From NCBI RefSeq assembly GCF_001565895.1, contig NZ_LSNE01000003.1:508541-566285 (forward strand): DNA of 57,745 bases, written 5' to 3'. The notes below the pieces were generated by a model, which had not been told where the DNA came from, ran no database searches, and saw only the letters and a program-made list of their open reading frames with translations. The first letter of the stretch is position 1. Each line of letters starts with the position of its first letter. The translations under genes and the position numbers were made by a program. Below are positions 31,043 to 38,377 of this stretch, in pieces. This DNA is from Paraglaciecola hydrolytica (GTDB taxonomy: Bacteria > Pseudomonadota > Gammaproteobacteria > Enterobacterales > Alteromonadaceae).

Positions 31043-31560
31043 GGATTTTATTAATCGGTTGTTTCATATTTTTAGCCGGCTGTTCATCTCCCCACTTAGA
31101 CGACTATAAAACCACTACACCGGCGTTAAATTTAGAGCAGTTTTTTGATGGCGAGCTCACTGCCCAAGGCATGGTGCTTGACTATAACGGCAAAATGACC
31201 CGCCGCTTTACCGTCGAAATCCAAGCCAATTGGCAAGATAACCTTGGTACCTTAGACGAGCAGTTTATCTACGATGATGGCGAGCGCAGTGAACGTAAAT
31301 GGCAAATTCAGCGCCATGCAGATGGAACTTATAGCGGCACAGCCAATGATGTCATAGGTACAGCCAAAGGCGCCTCTTCTGGAGCTGCTTTTTATTGGCG
31401 CTATCAATTAACCATCGAAATGGACGACGGCCCTATCGACGTTACGCTAGATGATTGGATGTATTTAATTGATGAGCACCACCTACTGAATAAATCGGAC
31501 ATTATTAAATACGGTCTAAAAGTAGGTGAAGTGGTATTAATGATTAAAAAACAACCGTAA
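31039..31560 (+). CDS. DUF3833 family lipoprotein
   Basis: The product has 173 residues from the ATG at 31039 (ATGA overlap with the preceding stop). The lipobox LAGC has C15 as the lipidated residue, followed by Ser-Ser, which favours outer-membrane sorting. The mature part is rich in beta strands (RRFTVEIQANWQDNLGTLDE; WRYQLTIEMDD), typical of DUF3833. Function is unknown. It is the last gene of the operon; I see no clear terminator before smpB. Confidence 0.85.
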   Translation: MRILLIGCFIFLAGCSSPHLDDYKTTTPALNLEQFFDGELTAQGMVLDYNGKMTRRFTVEIQANWQDNLGTLDEQFIYDDGERSERKWQIQRHADGTYSGTANDVIGTAKGASSGAAFYWRYQLTIEMDDGPIDVTLDDWMYLIDEHHLLNKSDIIKYGLKVGEVVLMIKKQP

Positions 31561-31604
31561 GGTAATGATTAAAAAGAGTTTATGGGGCAGAACAATGAAA
31601 GTTG

Positions 31605-31632
31605 TTGTTAGTCACTAGACAATCTTTATAAT
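31605..31632 (+). promoter_or_regulatory. Putative smpB promoter giving a leaderless or near-leaderless transcript
   Basis: TTGTTA (31605-31610), 16 bases, then a perfect TATAAT (31627-31632). The expected start of transcription, six to eight bases after the -10, falls at about 31638-31640. The smpB ATG is at 31640 and no ribosome-binding site precedes it. Confidence 0.65.
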
Positions 31633-31639
31633 ACGCGCC

Positions 31640-32119
31640 ATGAATGCAAAAAACTCAAAAAACACCACCAAACCGACTATCGCCTTAAATAAAAAAGCGC
31701 GTCACGAATACCACCTGCAAAACAAAATTGAAGCAGGTATGGAATTACAAGGCTGGGAAGTGAAAAGTATCCGCTCGGGTAAAATCAATATTACCGAGAG
31801 CTTTGTGACGATCGACAAAGGCGAAGCCTATGTGCTTGGCACCACCATTCAACCTTTAAACCAAGCCTCTACCCATGTGGTTTGTGATCCTACACGCAAA
31901 CGTAAACTGCTAATTAAACGTAGTGAACTCGATAAACTAATCGGTTCAGTCGAGCGTCAAGGTTATTCAATTATCCCGACCGCCATGTACTGGAGTAAAA
32001 ACTGGGTAAAACTAGAAATTTACTTGGCTAAGGGTAAACAAGAACACGACAAACGTGATTCCATTAAAGACCGTGATTGGGCCCGTGATAAAGAGCGCAT
32101 GATGAAACACAAGGTTTAA
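31640..32119 (+). CDS. smpB: SsrA-binding protein SmpB
   Basis: The product has 159 residues. It binds the tRNA-like end of tmRNA and delivers it to stalled ribosomes. Family stretches include [35 protein letters not shown], and the C-terminal tail [18 protein letters not shown], which enters the mRNA channel. The length is normal. The ssrA gene lies only 2.3 kb downstream, so both partners of trans-translation are close. The start is set by the lack of any other in-frame codon before the conserved core. Confidence 0.97.
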   Translation: MNAKNSKNTTKPTIALNKKARHEYHLQNKIEAGMELQGWEVKSIRSGKINITESFVTIDKGEAYVLGTTIQPLNQASTHVVCDPTRKRKLLIKRSELDKLIGSVERQGYSIIPTAMYWSKNWVKLEIYLAKGKQEHDKRDSIKDRDWARDKERMMKHKV

Positions 32120-32140
32120 TAACCAAATCAAGACAATATA

Positions 32141-32165
32141 GCCGAGACAGTATCTCGGCTTTTTT
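32141..32165 (+). terminator. Terminator after smpB
   Basis: The perfect 7-bp stem GCCGAGA / TCTCGGC (32141-32147 and 32153-32159) has a five-base loop and is followed by six Ts. Confidence 0.92.
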
Positions 32166-32226
32166 ATGCACGTTTTTCTGGTTTTTAGTTAGTATGGTTA
32201 CTCCACGCTTAACCATACGAATAAAA

Positions 32227-33465
32227 ATGAAAAAATCAATTGGGATCTGGCGCTCTTGGGCCTTAGTAGCTGGCATGATGATCGGCTCGGGTATTTTTAC
32301 TTTGCCAGCGGTACTGGCTCCCTATGGCAGTTACAGCTTTATTGGCTGGATCATCACTGGCTTTGGGGCCGTATGTTTGGCTTTAAGTTACAGCTATCTT
32401 TCGAGGCGTAACCCTGGATTAGGTGGCCCTTATGCTTATATATATGAGGCCTTTGGTCGCTATCCAGCAGCGCTAACCGCGTGGGCGTATTGGATTTCTT
32501 TATGGTCTGCTTCGGCCGCCATTGTGTTGTCATTTACAGGTTACTTTGAGTTACTGCTGCCTTGGCTCGCTGAGCATCAACTAGTGGCCGGTATAAGTAA
32601 TACTGTGGTGGTATCCATTATTGTGGTTGTACTATTTACCTTGATTAACCTACGAGGTGTTCGAGAAGCCAGCGCGGTGCAACTTCTCACGACGATTTTA
32701 AAGATAATACCCCTTGTCTTGATTGGTCTACTTGGCATCTTTTATGGTGAAGTAAGTGACATTCCTGCCACCAAACCAAATGAACAATCCTTTATGCACA
32801 TGATCGCAGGCATTTGCCTACTCATCACCTGGTCTTTTATTGGCGTTGAATGTGCCACACTGCCCTCAGACGACACCATAGAACCGCACAAAACCATTCC
32901 TCGAGCCTCAATACTGGGCACGCTAACTGCCTTATTGGTTTATATGATAGCCATGTATGGCCTTATGTCGGTTTTACCTGTTGAACAATTATTGCAATCA
33001 ACATCGCCTTTTGCCGATGCCGCACAACTCTTGTTTGGCAATATGGGCGCCATCCTCGTTGCGCTAGGCGCCGTTTTTGCCATCGGCGGCGCCTTAAATG
33101 TATGCATATTGATCAGCGGTACTATTATGTTAGCTGGTGCTAAAGACGGTTTATTTCCTGTACTCTTTCAAAAAACCTCAAAACAAGGGACGCCGCAACG
33201 AGCACTGCTGTTCTCCAGTTTTTTAACCATCACACTGATTTGTTTTAATACCACTAAAGCCTTATTAAACGCCTTTGAATTTTTTCTGCTCATTTCCACT
33301 TTTTGTATATTGTTAGTCTATTTAGGTTCTGCACTAGCCAGTTTAAAATTACAATGGCGAGATCATCTACAAGGCATAACAATCAGTTACATAAACCTAA
33401 GTATTGGTATTTTGGCCGCCTTATTTTCAACCCTTGCCATTGTGGGTGCGTGGACATTGTATTAA
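32227..33465 (+). CDS. APC-superfamily amino acid permease
   Basis: The product has 412 residues from the ATG at 32227; an upstream frame start at 32194 would overlap the promoter region. It has about 12 hydrophobic helices. The first carries GMMIGSGIFTLPAVLAPYG, the unwound GxGIF substrate motif of APC transporters. Helix 6 region WSFIGVECATLPSDD is also typical. The dimethylargininase gene begins 41 bases downstream, so the likely substrate is an arginine-type or methylated arginine amino acid. That is inference from context. Confidence 0.88.
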   Translation: MKKSIGIWRSWALVAGMMIGSGIFTLPAVLAPYGSYSFIGWIITGFGAVCLALSYSYLSRRNPGLGGPYAYIYEAFGRYPAALTAWAYWISLWSASAAIVLSFTGYFELLLPWLAEHQLVAGISNTVVVSIIVVVLFTLINLRGVREASAVQLLTTILKIIPLVLIGLLGIFYGEVSDIPATKPNEQSFMHMIAGICLLITWSFIGVECATLPSDDTIEPHKTIPRASILGTLTALLVYMIAMYGLMSVLPVEQLLQSTSPFADAAQLLFGNMGAILVALGAVFAIGGALNVCILISGTIMLAGAKDGLFPVLFQKTSKQGTPQRALLFSSFLTITLICFNTTKALLNAFEFFLLISTFCILLVYLGSALASLKLQWRDHLQGITISYINLSIGILAALFSTLAIVGAWTLY

Positions 33466-33505
33466 TTAACATTTTTACTTTTACACTATATAAAAGGATA
33501 AAAAC

Positions 33506-34267
33506 ATGTTTAAACACGCCATTGTGCGTAAACCCTGTAAAGCCATGGTAAAAGGATTAACAGCAGCAAAATTAGGTACACCAGACTACGCGTTAGCATT
33601 ACAACAACATCAAGACTATATTGTTGCGCTCAGAGAATGTGGTTTGCAGGTAACCGAACTAGCCCCCCTAGAAGATTATCCTGATTCTTGTTTTGTCGAA
33701 GACGTTGCCTTAATAACGCCCCAAGGTGCAATTTTAACTCACCCAGGTGCCCCCAGTCGGCGTGGCGAAGTGGATTTTATCGAAGCCGCAATCAAACAGT
33801 TTTTCCCCTATCCAGACTATATTGACGCGCCAGGCCATGTGGAAGCAGGTGATATTATGATGGTTGGCGGGCATTTTTATATTGGCTTATCAGCACGCAC
33901 TAATCGCCAAGGCGCAGAACAAATGATTAGTATTTTAAGCAAACACGGTTTATCCGGCTCAGTGGTGAAGATGTCTGACCTGCTGCACCTCAAAACAGGC
34001 TTAAGTTATTTAGAAAACAATAACTTACTGACCTTTGGTGAAATGCATCACCACCCTGATTTTAGTGATTATCATCGCATCGAAATTAGTGCAGAAGAAA
34101 GCTACGCCGCCAACAGTGTATGGATCAATGGCACAGTATTGGTACCCAAAGGCTTCCCGCTTGCATTAGCAGCGATCCAAGCCTTAGGTTACCAAACCCG
34201 TGAAGTAGCCATGAGCGAATTCCAAAAACTCGACGGCGGTTTAAGTTGTTTGTCACTGCGTTTTTAA
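33506..34267 (+). CDS. ddaH: N(G),N(G)-dimethylarginine dimethylaminohydrolase
   Basis: The product has 253 residues, almost the length of the Pseudomonas aeruginosa enzyme and very similar along it. It hydrolyses asymmetric dimethyl- or monomethyl-arginine to citrulline and an amine. The catalytic nucleophile is C248 in GGLSCLSLRF, the His is H161 in LLHLKTGLSYL, and the substrate-binding VEAGDIMMVG segment is intact. It is likely in one operon with the permease upstream, suggesting uptake and use of methylated arginines as a nitrogen source. Confidence 0.93.
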   Translation: MFKHAIVRKPCKAMVKGLTAAKLGTPDYALALQQHQDYIVALRECGLQVTELAPLEDYPDSCFVEDVALITPQGAILTHPGAPSRRGEVDFIEAAIKQFFPYPDYIDAPGHVEAGDIMMVGGHFYIGLSARTNRQGAEQMISILSKHGLSGSVVKMSDLLHLKTGLSYLENNNLLTFGEMHHHPDFSDYHRIEISAEESYAANSVWINGTVLVPKGFPLALAAIQALGYQTREVAMSEFQKLDGGLSCLSLRF

Positions 34268-34314
34268 TCTGTTGGTACAAAAATCAAACGAACAACAAAG
34301 AATTAGCAACTAGC

Positions 34315-34345
34315 TTGTTACAACCTCCGCGCCTTGTGTTAAGAT
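34315..34345 (+). promoter_or_regulatory. Putative ssrA promoter and leader hairpin
   Basis: TTGTTACAA (34315-34323) can supply a -35, with TAAGAT at 34340-34345 as the -10; the spacer is 16 (TTACAA) or 19 (TTGTTA). The leader before the mature 5' end contains a hairpin, GTTGGTAG TTTG CCACCAAC (34353-34372), removed in maturation. Confidence 0.55.
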
Positions 34346-34379
34346 CCCGACCGTTGGTAGTTTGCCACCAACACACTCT

Positions 34380-34736
34380 GGGGCTGATTTTGGATTCGAC
34401 AGGATGCTTGAGGCTTTAGGTGCATGCAGAGGAGCGGTTTGCCTCTATAAAAGCCGCAAAAAAATAGTCGCAAACGACGAAAACTACGCTCTAGCCGCTT
34501 AATAACCGGCTGAGCCCTTCCACTCAAGTGCTTTCTGCTCGCTGAGGTTCGGAAGGTCATCCCAGCAGAATAGCGAGGGAACCTTGTCTAAGGGTGAACC
34601 GCGAAACAGTATTAGGCCAGCTACGAGACATCCTGTTTGTCGGAGGTCGAAGTAGTTAAATAAATGACAAAATAAGCATGTAGTACCGACGGTTGATGTA
34701 TTTTGGACGCGGGTTCAAGTCCCGCCAGCTCCACCA
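34380..34736 (+). ncRNA. ssrA: tmRNA (SsrA)
   Basis: The RNA is 357 bases. The 5' end GGGGCTGATTTTGGATTCGAC and the 3' end GGTTCAAGTCCCGCCAGCTC CACCA form the tRNA-Ala-like domain, with CCA encoded. The tag reading frame starts at the GCA at 34470 and gives ANDENYALAA before two stop codons (34500-34505), the same tag as E. coli. It acts with SmpB in trans-translation, rescuing stalled ribosomes and marking the nascent chain for proteolysis. tmRNA 3' ends are classical integration sites, but no second copy of the 3' end is seen downstream. Confidence 0.98.
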
Positions 34737-34749
34737 AATACAATAATAA

Positions 34750-34776
34750 GCCCACCTAGTTTAGGTGGGCTTTTTT
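34750..34776 (+). terminator. Terminator after ssrA
   Basis: The perfect stem GCCCACCTA / TAGGTGGGC (34750-34758 and 34762-34770) has a three-base loop and is followed by six Ts. Confidence 0.94.
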
Positions 34777-34827
34777 GTATGTGGTTGATAACTACAACCC
34801 AAATCATATAAATTCTGTTAGCTGTAT

Positions 34828-35508
34828 TTGACTCAAAGAACGCTATGGCTGAATATCTACTTAAAACCACCCCCAATTAATGGACTGGACAAATTGGTAT
34901 CTTCTAGAGCACAGAGCCGTCAAGTAAAGGTGGTTCATTTATCTACGCTAACGTTAAGCGATATAACCCAGCATCGTTTTTTAACTGACTTATTTGATGG
35001 CGTAACATCAAAACGCATTATTAAAATTTTGCTAGAGGTGATCACTGCTAATCTTTGTCTTGGTGAAGGACTTCGATTAAAAGGTATTGGCGGCTTAGTG
35101 GTTACGCAAAAAGCCTCGCGTTTAGGCCGAGATATGGTGAGAAATGAGCCTGTGATTATTCCAGCAAGGAAGACAGTATCACTGGTATCAGGCAGAAAAA
35201 AACGTAGCGTGATATTCATGCTGGATTTTGTTAAACAATGTGCAGAAACTCACCCACAATTTAGCGTATCTGAATATACAGCAGCTTATCTGGCCTTGGT
35301 TGATGTAGTTAGTAAAGTCTCTGAAGGTGATAAACGCTTAGAACTAAGAGATTTTGGTGTATTTTCGCCGTCAGAAATTAGCGCAAAAACTAAAGTATCA
35401 GGTGTACAGGGAGGCATTAGTTTCAAAGTTGAAAGGCATTTTTTGATTCGATTTAAAATATCTAAAAATTTATCACTAAAGATTAATAGTACTGAGCTGA
35501 GTGAATAG
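34828..35508 (+). CDS. Tandem HU/IHF-fold DNA-binding protein, 5' end uncertain
   Basis: The frame opens at a TTG (226 codons). Residues 47-125 form an HU/IHF domain: SKRIIKILLEVITANL, EGLRLKGIGGL, and the arm signature GRDMVRNEPVIIPARK. Residues 130-213 look like a second, more diverged HU fold (LVDVVSKVSEGDKRLELRDFG). Single HU proteins are ~90 residues, so this is a double form. The TTG lacks a ribosome-binding site. An ATG at 34844 in another frame reads MAEYLLKTTPN then stops, and would join INGLDKLV in the main frame if the C5 run at 34870-34874 were one base shorter. A frameshift near the start is therefore possible. Confidence 0.7.
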   Translation: MTQRTLWLNIYLKPPPINGLDKLVSSRAQSRQVKVVHLSTLTLSDITQHRFLTDLFDGVTSKRIIKILLEVITANLCLGEGLRLKGIGGLVVTQKASRLGRDMVRNEPVIIPARKTVSLVSGRKKRSVIFMLDFVKQCAETHPQFSVSEYTAAYLALVDVVSKVSEGDKRLELRDFGVFSPSEISAKTKVSGVQGGISFKVERHFLIRFKISKNLSLKINSTELSE

Positions 35509-35511
35509 GCG

Positions 35512-35597
35512 CTTTTGTCGATACGACAAAAGTTAAACAATTGAAATTAATCCAAAACCGTTCTGTATTCTAAAGTCCACCATTGTTAAGTGGACTT
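35512..35597. repeat. Two perfect hairpins downstream of the tandem-HU gene
   Basis: First: CTTTTGTCG ATA CGACAAAAG (35512-35532). Second: AAGTCCAC, nine bases, GTGGACTT (35573-35597). Both stems are perfect but neither is followed by a T-run, so classical termination is doubtful. They could be protein-binding palindromes or 3' RNA-protecting hairpins. Confidence 0.6.
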
Positions 35598-35728
35598 GGC
35601 TGAATCCGCCACAAAAAATAATTAATTACGCTATCACTGGGATATTTTACCTTACCGCAGAGGTTATATTAACGATGGTGCTATGCTAGATGGCGTCACT
35701 AAAACGATGGAAAGGAGTAACAAATTTA

Positions 35729-37372
35729 ATGACCCCTGTTCAATTGGTTTTCTGGCTGGTTGCCTTTCCCGGTAATGCTCTTACCTTTTATTTAAGCTTG
35801 AGTTGGCCTAGTGTAGGCACCGTCACGTTGTTTATTGCTACCCTGCTGTATTCACTGCTGGGTCTCTATGATCTATTTTACAGCCCCCACACTTTAAATC
35901 GTTTGTACCCCGTGCTGGCCTATATTCGTTATATGTTTGAATCAATCAGGCCAGAGATCCAGCAGTATTTTGTAGCTAATAATATGGAGGAAAAACCCTT
36001 TAATCGTGAACAACGCGAACTGGTTTACCGCCGCGCAAAAGGTGTTAATGACACCCTACCCTTTGGTACTCAGCAAGATTTGATGCAGGTTAATTATTTA
36101 AGCATCTGGCATTCGCTGCACCCTCAGGTAGTGCAAGAATCAACTAAACGCATTCAGTTTGGTAGTTCACAATGTCGCCAGCCTTACTCCTCTTCGTTAC
36201 TCAATATTTCTGCCATGAGTTACGGTGCATTGAGCCCCAATGCCATTGAAGCACTCAATGCCGGTGCTAAGGCCGGAGGATTTTCCCACAACACAGGTGA
36301 AGGTGGTGTGAGCCCTTATCATTTAAAACATGGTGGCGATTTAGTTTGGCAAATAGGTTCAGGCTTGTTTGGTTGTCGTAATGAACAGGGCCGTTTTGAT
36401 GAAGACAAGTTTAAAACAGTAGCAAATCTAAACAGCATCAAAATGATCGAGATAAAACTCAGTCAAGGGGCCAAACCTGGCCATGGTGGGGTACTACCCA
36501 AAGCTAAAATTACTGATGAAATAGCAGCTATTCGCGGTATCTCGCAAGGGCAAGATTGTGTCTCGCCAGCCATGAACCCAGAATGCCCAACGCCCCTCGC
36601 TTTAATGGAGTTTGTGGCTAAATTGCGTAATTTGAGCGGTGGTAAACCCATCGGGATTAAGTTATGTATTGGCCATCCAGCTGAGTTTTTATCGATTTGT
36701 AAAGCCATGTTAAGCAGCGGAACTTTACTTGATTTCATTACCGTGGATGGTGCAGAAGGTGGCACAGGCGCAGCGCCGGTAGAGTTTAGTAACCGTTTAG
36801 GCATGATGTGTTTAGAAGGCACCTATATTGTGCATGAGGCGCTGATTGGCTGCGGTCTCAAAGATGAAATCCGGATTATTGCCGCAGGTAAAACCGCCAG
36901 CAGTTTTGATATGTTGGCTAAAATGGCTGTGGGTGCAGATACCGTTAATGCCGCGCGTACTATGATGATGGCGCTTGGCTGTATTCAGAGTCGCTCATGT
37001 AATACTAATCACTGTCCAACCGGTATTGCCACACAAGATCCTAAACGTTCCAAGGCCCTAGATGTACAAGCCAAAAGTAAACGAGTCACACAATTTCATC
37101 ACAATACCTTACATAGCTTGTATGAACTAATAGGCAGTATGGGTTTGGATGATCCGGCTCTACTAACTCCCGCTATGCTCAAACGTCGCACCAGTGAGGG
37201 ATTGCTAGAATCAGCACCTAATATTGTACCTGCGCTTGAGCCACAACAGTTGGTTGAGAACCATGCTTCGGGCATTTGGCAACAATGGTGGCACATGGCT
37301 GACGAGCAACTTTTTTATGTTGCCGATAAAGAAAAATTACACAACACTGCCATTCCCGTTATCAATGTCTGA
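35729..37372 (+). CDS. Membrane-anchored FMN-binding glutamate-synthase-family protein
   Basis: The product has 547 residues from the ATG at 35729, which has AAGGAG upstream; the frame extends to 35690 without a ribosome-binding site. Two hydrophobic helices at about 5-50 precede a glutamate-synthase central/FMN barrel domain (ISAMSYGALSPNAIEALN; GAKPGHGGVLPKAKI; DGAEGGTGAAP). Three cysteines, C418-x5-C424-x4-C429, match the [3Fe-4S] ligands of GltB. There is no glutaminase domain, so it is not a full GOGAT. The reaction is unknown; this stand-alone type is common in bacteria. It is followed 50 bases on by a potassium-channel gene. Confidence 0.88.
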   Translation: MTPVQLVFWLVAFPGNALTFYLSLSWPSVGTVTLFIATLLYSLLGLYDLFYSPHTLNRLYPVLAYIRYMFESIRPEIQQYFVANNMEEKPFNREQRELVYRRAKGVNDTLPFGTQQDLMQVNYLSIWHSLHPQVVQESTKRIQFGSSQCRQPYSSSLLNISAMSYGALSPNAIEALNAGAKAGGFSHNTGEGGVSPYHLKHGGDLVWQIGSGLFGCRNEQGRFDEDKFKTVANLNSIKMIEIKLSQGAKPGHGGVLPKAKITDEIAAIRGISQGQDCVSPAMNPECPTPLALMEFVAKLRNLSGGKPIGIKLCIGHPAEFLSICKAMLSSGTLLDFITVDGAEGGTGAAPVEFSNRLGMMCLEGTYIVHEALIGCGLKDEIRIIAAGKTASSFDMLAKMAVGADTVNAARTMMMALGCIQSRSCNTNHCPTGIATQDPKRSKALDVQAKSKRVTQFHHNTLHSLYELIGSMGLDDPALLTPAMLKRRTSEGLLESAPNIVPALEPQQLVENHASGIWQQWWHMADEQLFYVADKEKLHNTAIPVINV

Positions 37373-37422
37373 TTTTTAGCCTAAGGTTTAGGTAAAGGTC
37401 TTACTTAAATGGATAAACGCCC

Positions 37423-38355
37423 ATGGCAAATCAAAGCCTTACTGAGAACCAAGTTATACCAGATGATGTGTGGCAGGATCCTAAACGCTCGCCAATCGAC
37501 AACATCAAACAACAGTTGGAGAAGCGTGCGCAAACGGATCTGCCTATGTCAGGTTTTTCCTTGGTAAAAGCTGATTTACATGATATCAATTTGGTCAAAA
37601 AAAACAGTAAACAAGGTTATAGCTTAAGCCACAGCGACTTATATCGTGCCAACCTTGAAAATGCCCATTTGTTTAAGCTTGACCTCAGTGGCAGTTCGTT
37701 AATGAAAGCCAATCTGCAAAACGCCAACTTACATTACTGCAATTTACGGGGCTGTAACTTACTTGGAACCATATTAAAAGGCGCTAAACTCGAACATGTA
37801 CAATGGGGCAATGAATTACTGCAAGAGCAATTAGCTAAAAAATCCACTAATCCACAACAACGTAAAGTGCTGTTTCAAGAAGCTGAAGAAATTTATCGTA
37901 ATATTCGCCAAGCCGCTGAAAATCAAGGTTTATTCGAAACTGCCGGAGACTTTTTTCAAAAAGAAATGGTGATGCGGCGCCATCAATTCAAACGATTTTC
38001 GTTTAAACGTATCCTATCTAAGATTGTTGATTTATTTTGTGGCTATGGCGAAAAACCCCTCCGAGTGATTAGCTTTTCAATTATTACGATTTTTTTGTTT
38101 GCCACCTTGTATTTTTTTGCAGGTCTATCTTTTAGTGGTGACTCTTTGGCTTTTTCTAGTCAATCCAGTTTAGCCGACAATATTACAACTTATTTTAGTG
38201 CCCTGTATTTTAGTGTAGTGACATTCACCACTCTGGGTTATGGTGACTTAGCCCCCATTGGCATTGCCAGAGCATTTGCCGCCCTAGAAGCCTTTGTGGG
38301 CAGTTTTACTCTCGCATTGTTTGTGGTGGTATTTGTCAAAAAGATGACCCGCTGA
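37423..38355 (+). CDS. Pentapeptide-repeat two-helix potassium channel
   Basis: The product has 310 residues. Residues about 42-125 are pentapeptide repeats (A/S-D/N-L-x-x: SLSHSDLYRANLENAHLF and so on, ending near GAKLEHVQW). A helical linker (about 130-200) leads to two transmembrane helices flanking a pore with the selectivity filter TTLGYGD at 269-275. It should form a cytoplasmic-gated K+ channel whose sensor is a right-handed beta-helix in place of the usual RCK domain. It is probably co-transcribed with the upstream FMN protein. The trigger is unknown. Confidence 0.88.
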   Translation: MANQSLTENQVIPDDVWQDPKRSPIDNIKQQLEKRAQTDLPMSGFSLVKADLHDINLVKKNSKQGYSLSHSDLYRANLENAHLFKLDLSGSSLMKANLQNANLHYCNLRGCNLLGTILKGAKLEHVQWGNELLQEQLAKKSTNPQQRKVLFQEAEEIYRNIRQAAENQGLFETAGDFFQKEMVMRRHQFKRFSFKRILSKIVDLFCGYGEKPLRVISFSIITIFLFATLYFFAGLSFSGDSLAFSSQSSLADNITTYFSALYFSVVTFTTLGYGDLAPIGIARAFAALEAFVGSFTLALFVVVFVKKMTR

Positions 38356-38377
38356 GGGGCCATCTCCCGTTTTTTGC

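Noticed and set aside
34339-34560. A 73-codon minus-strand frame across the ssrA region
   Set aside because: It is antisense to tmRNA, and its codons are set by the conserved RNA structure.
34380-35700. Genomic island integrated at ssrA
   Set aside because: No integrase gene and no second copy of the tmRNA 3' end are seen downstream in the window; the following genes look chromosomal.
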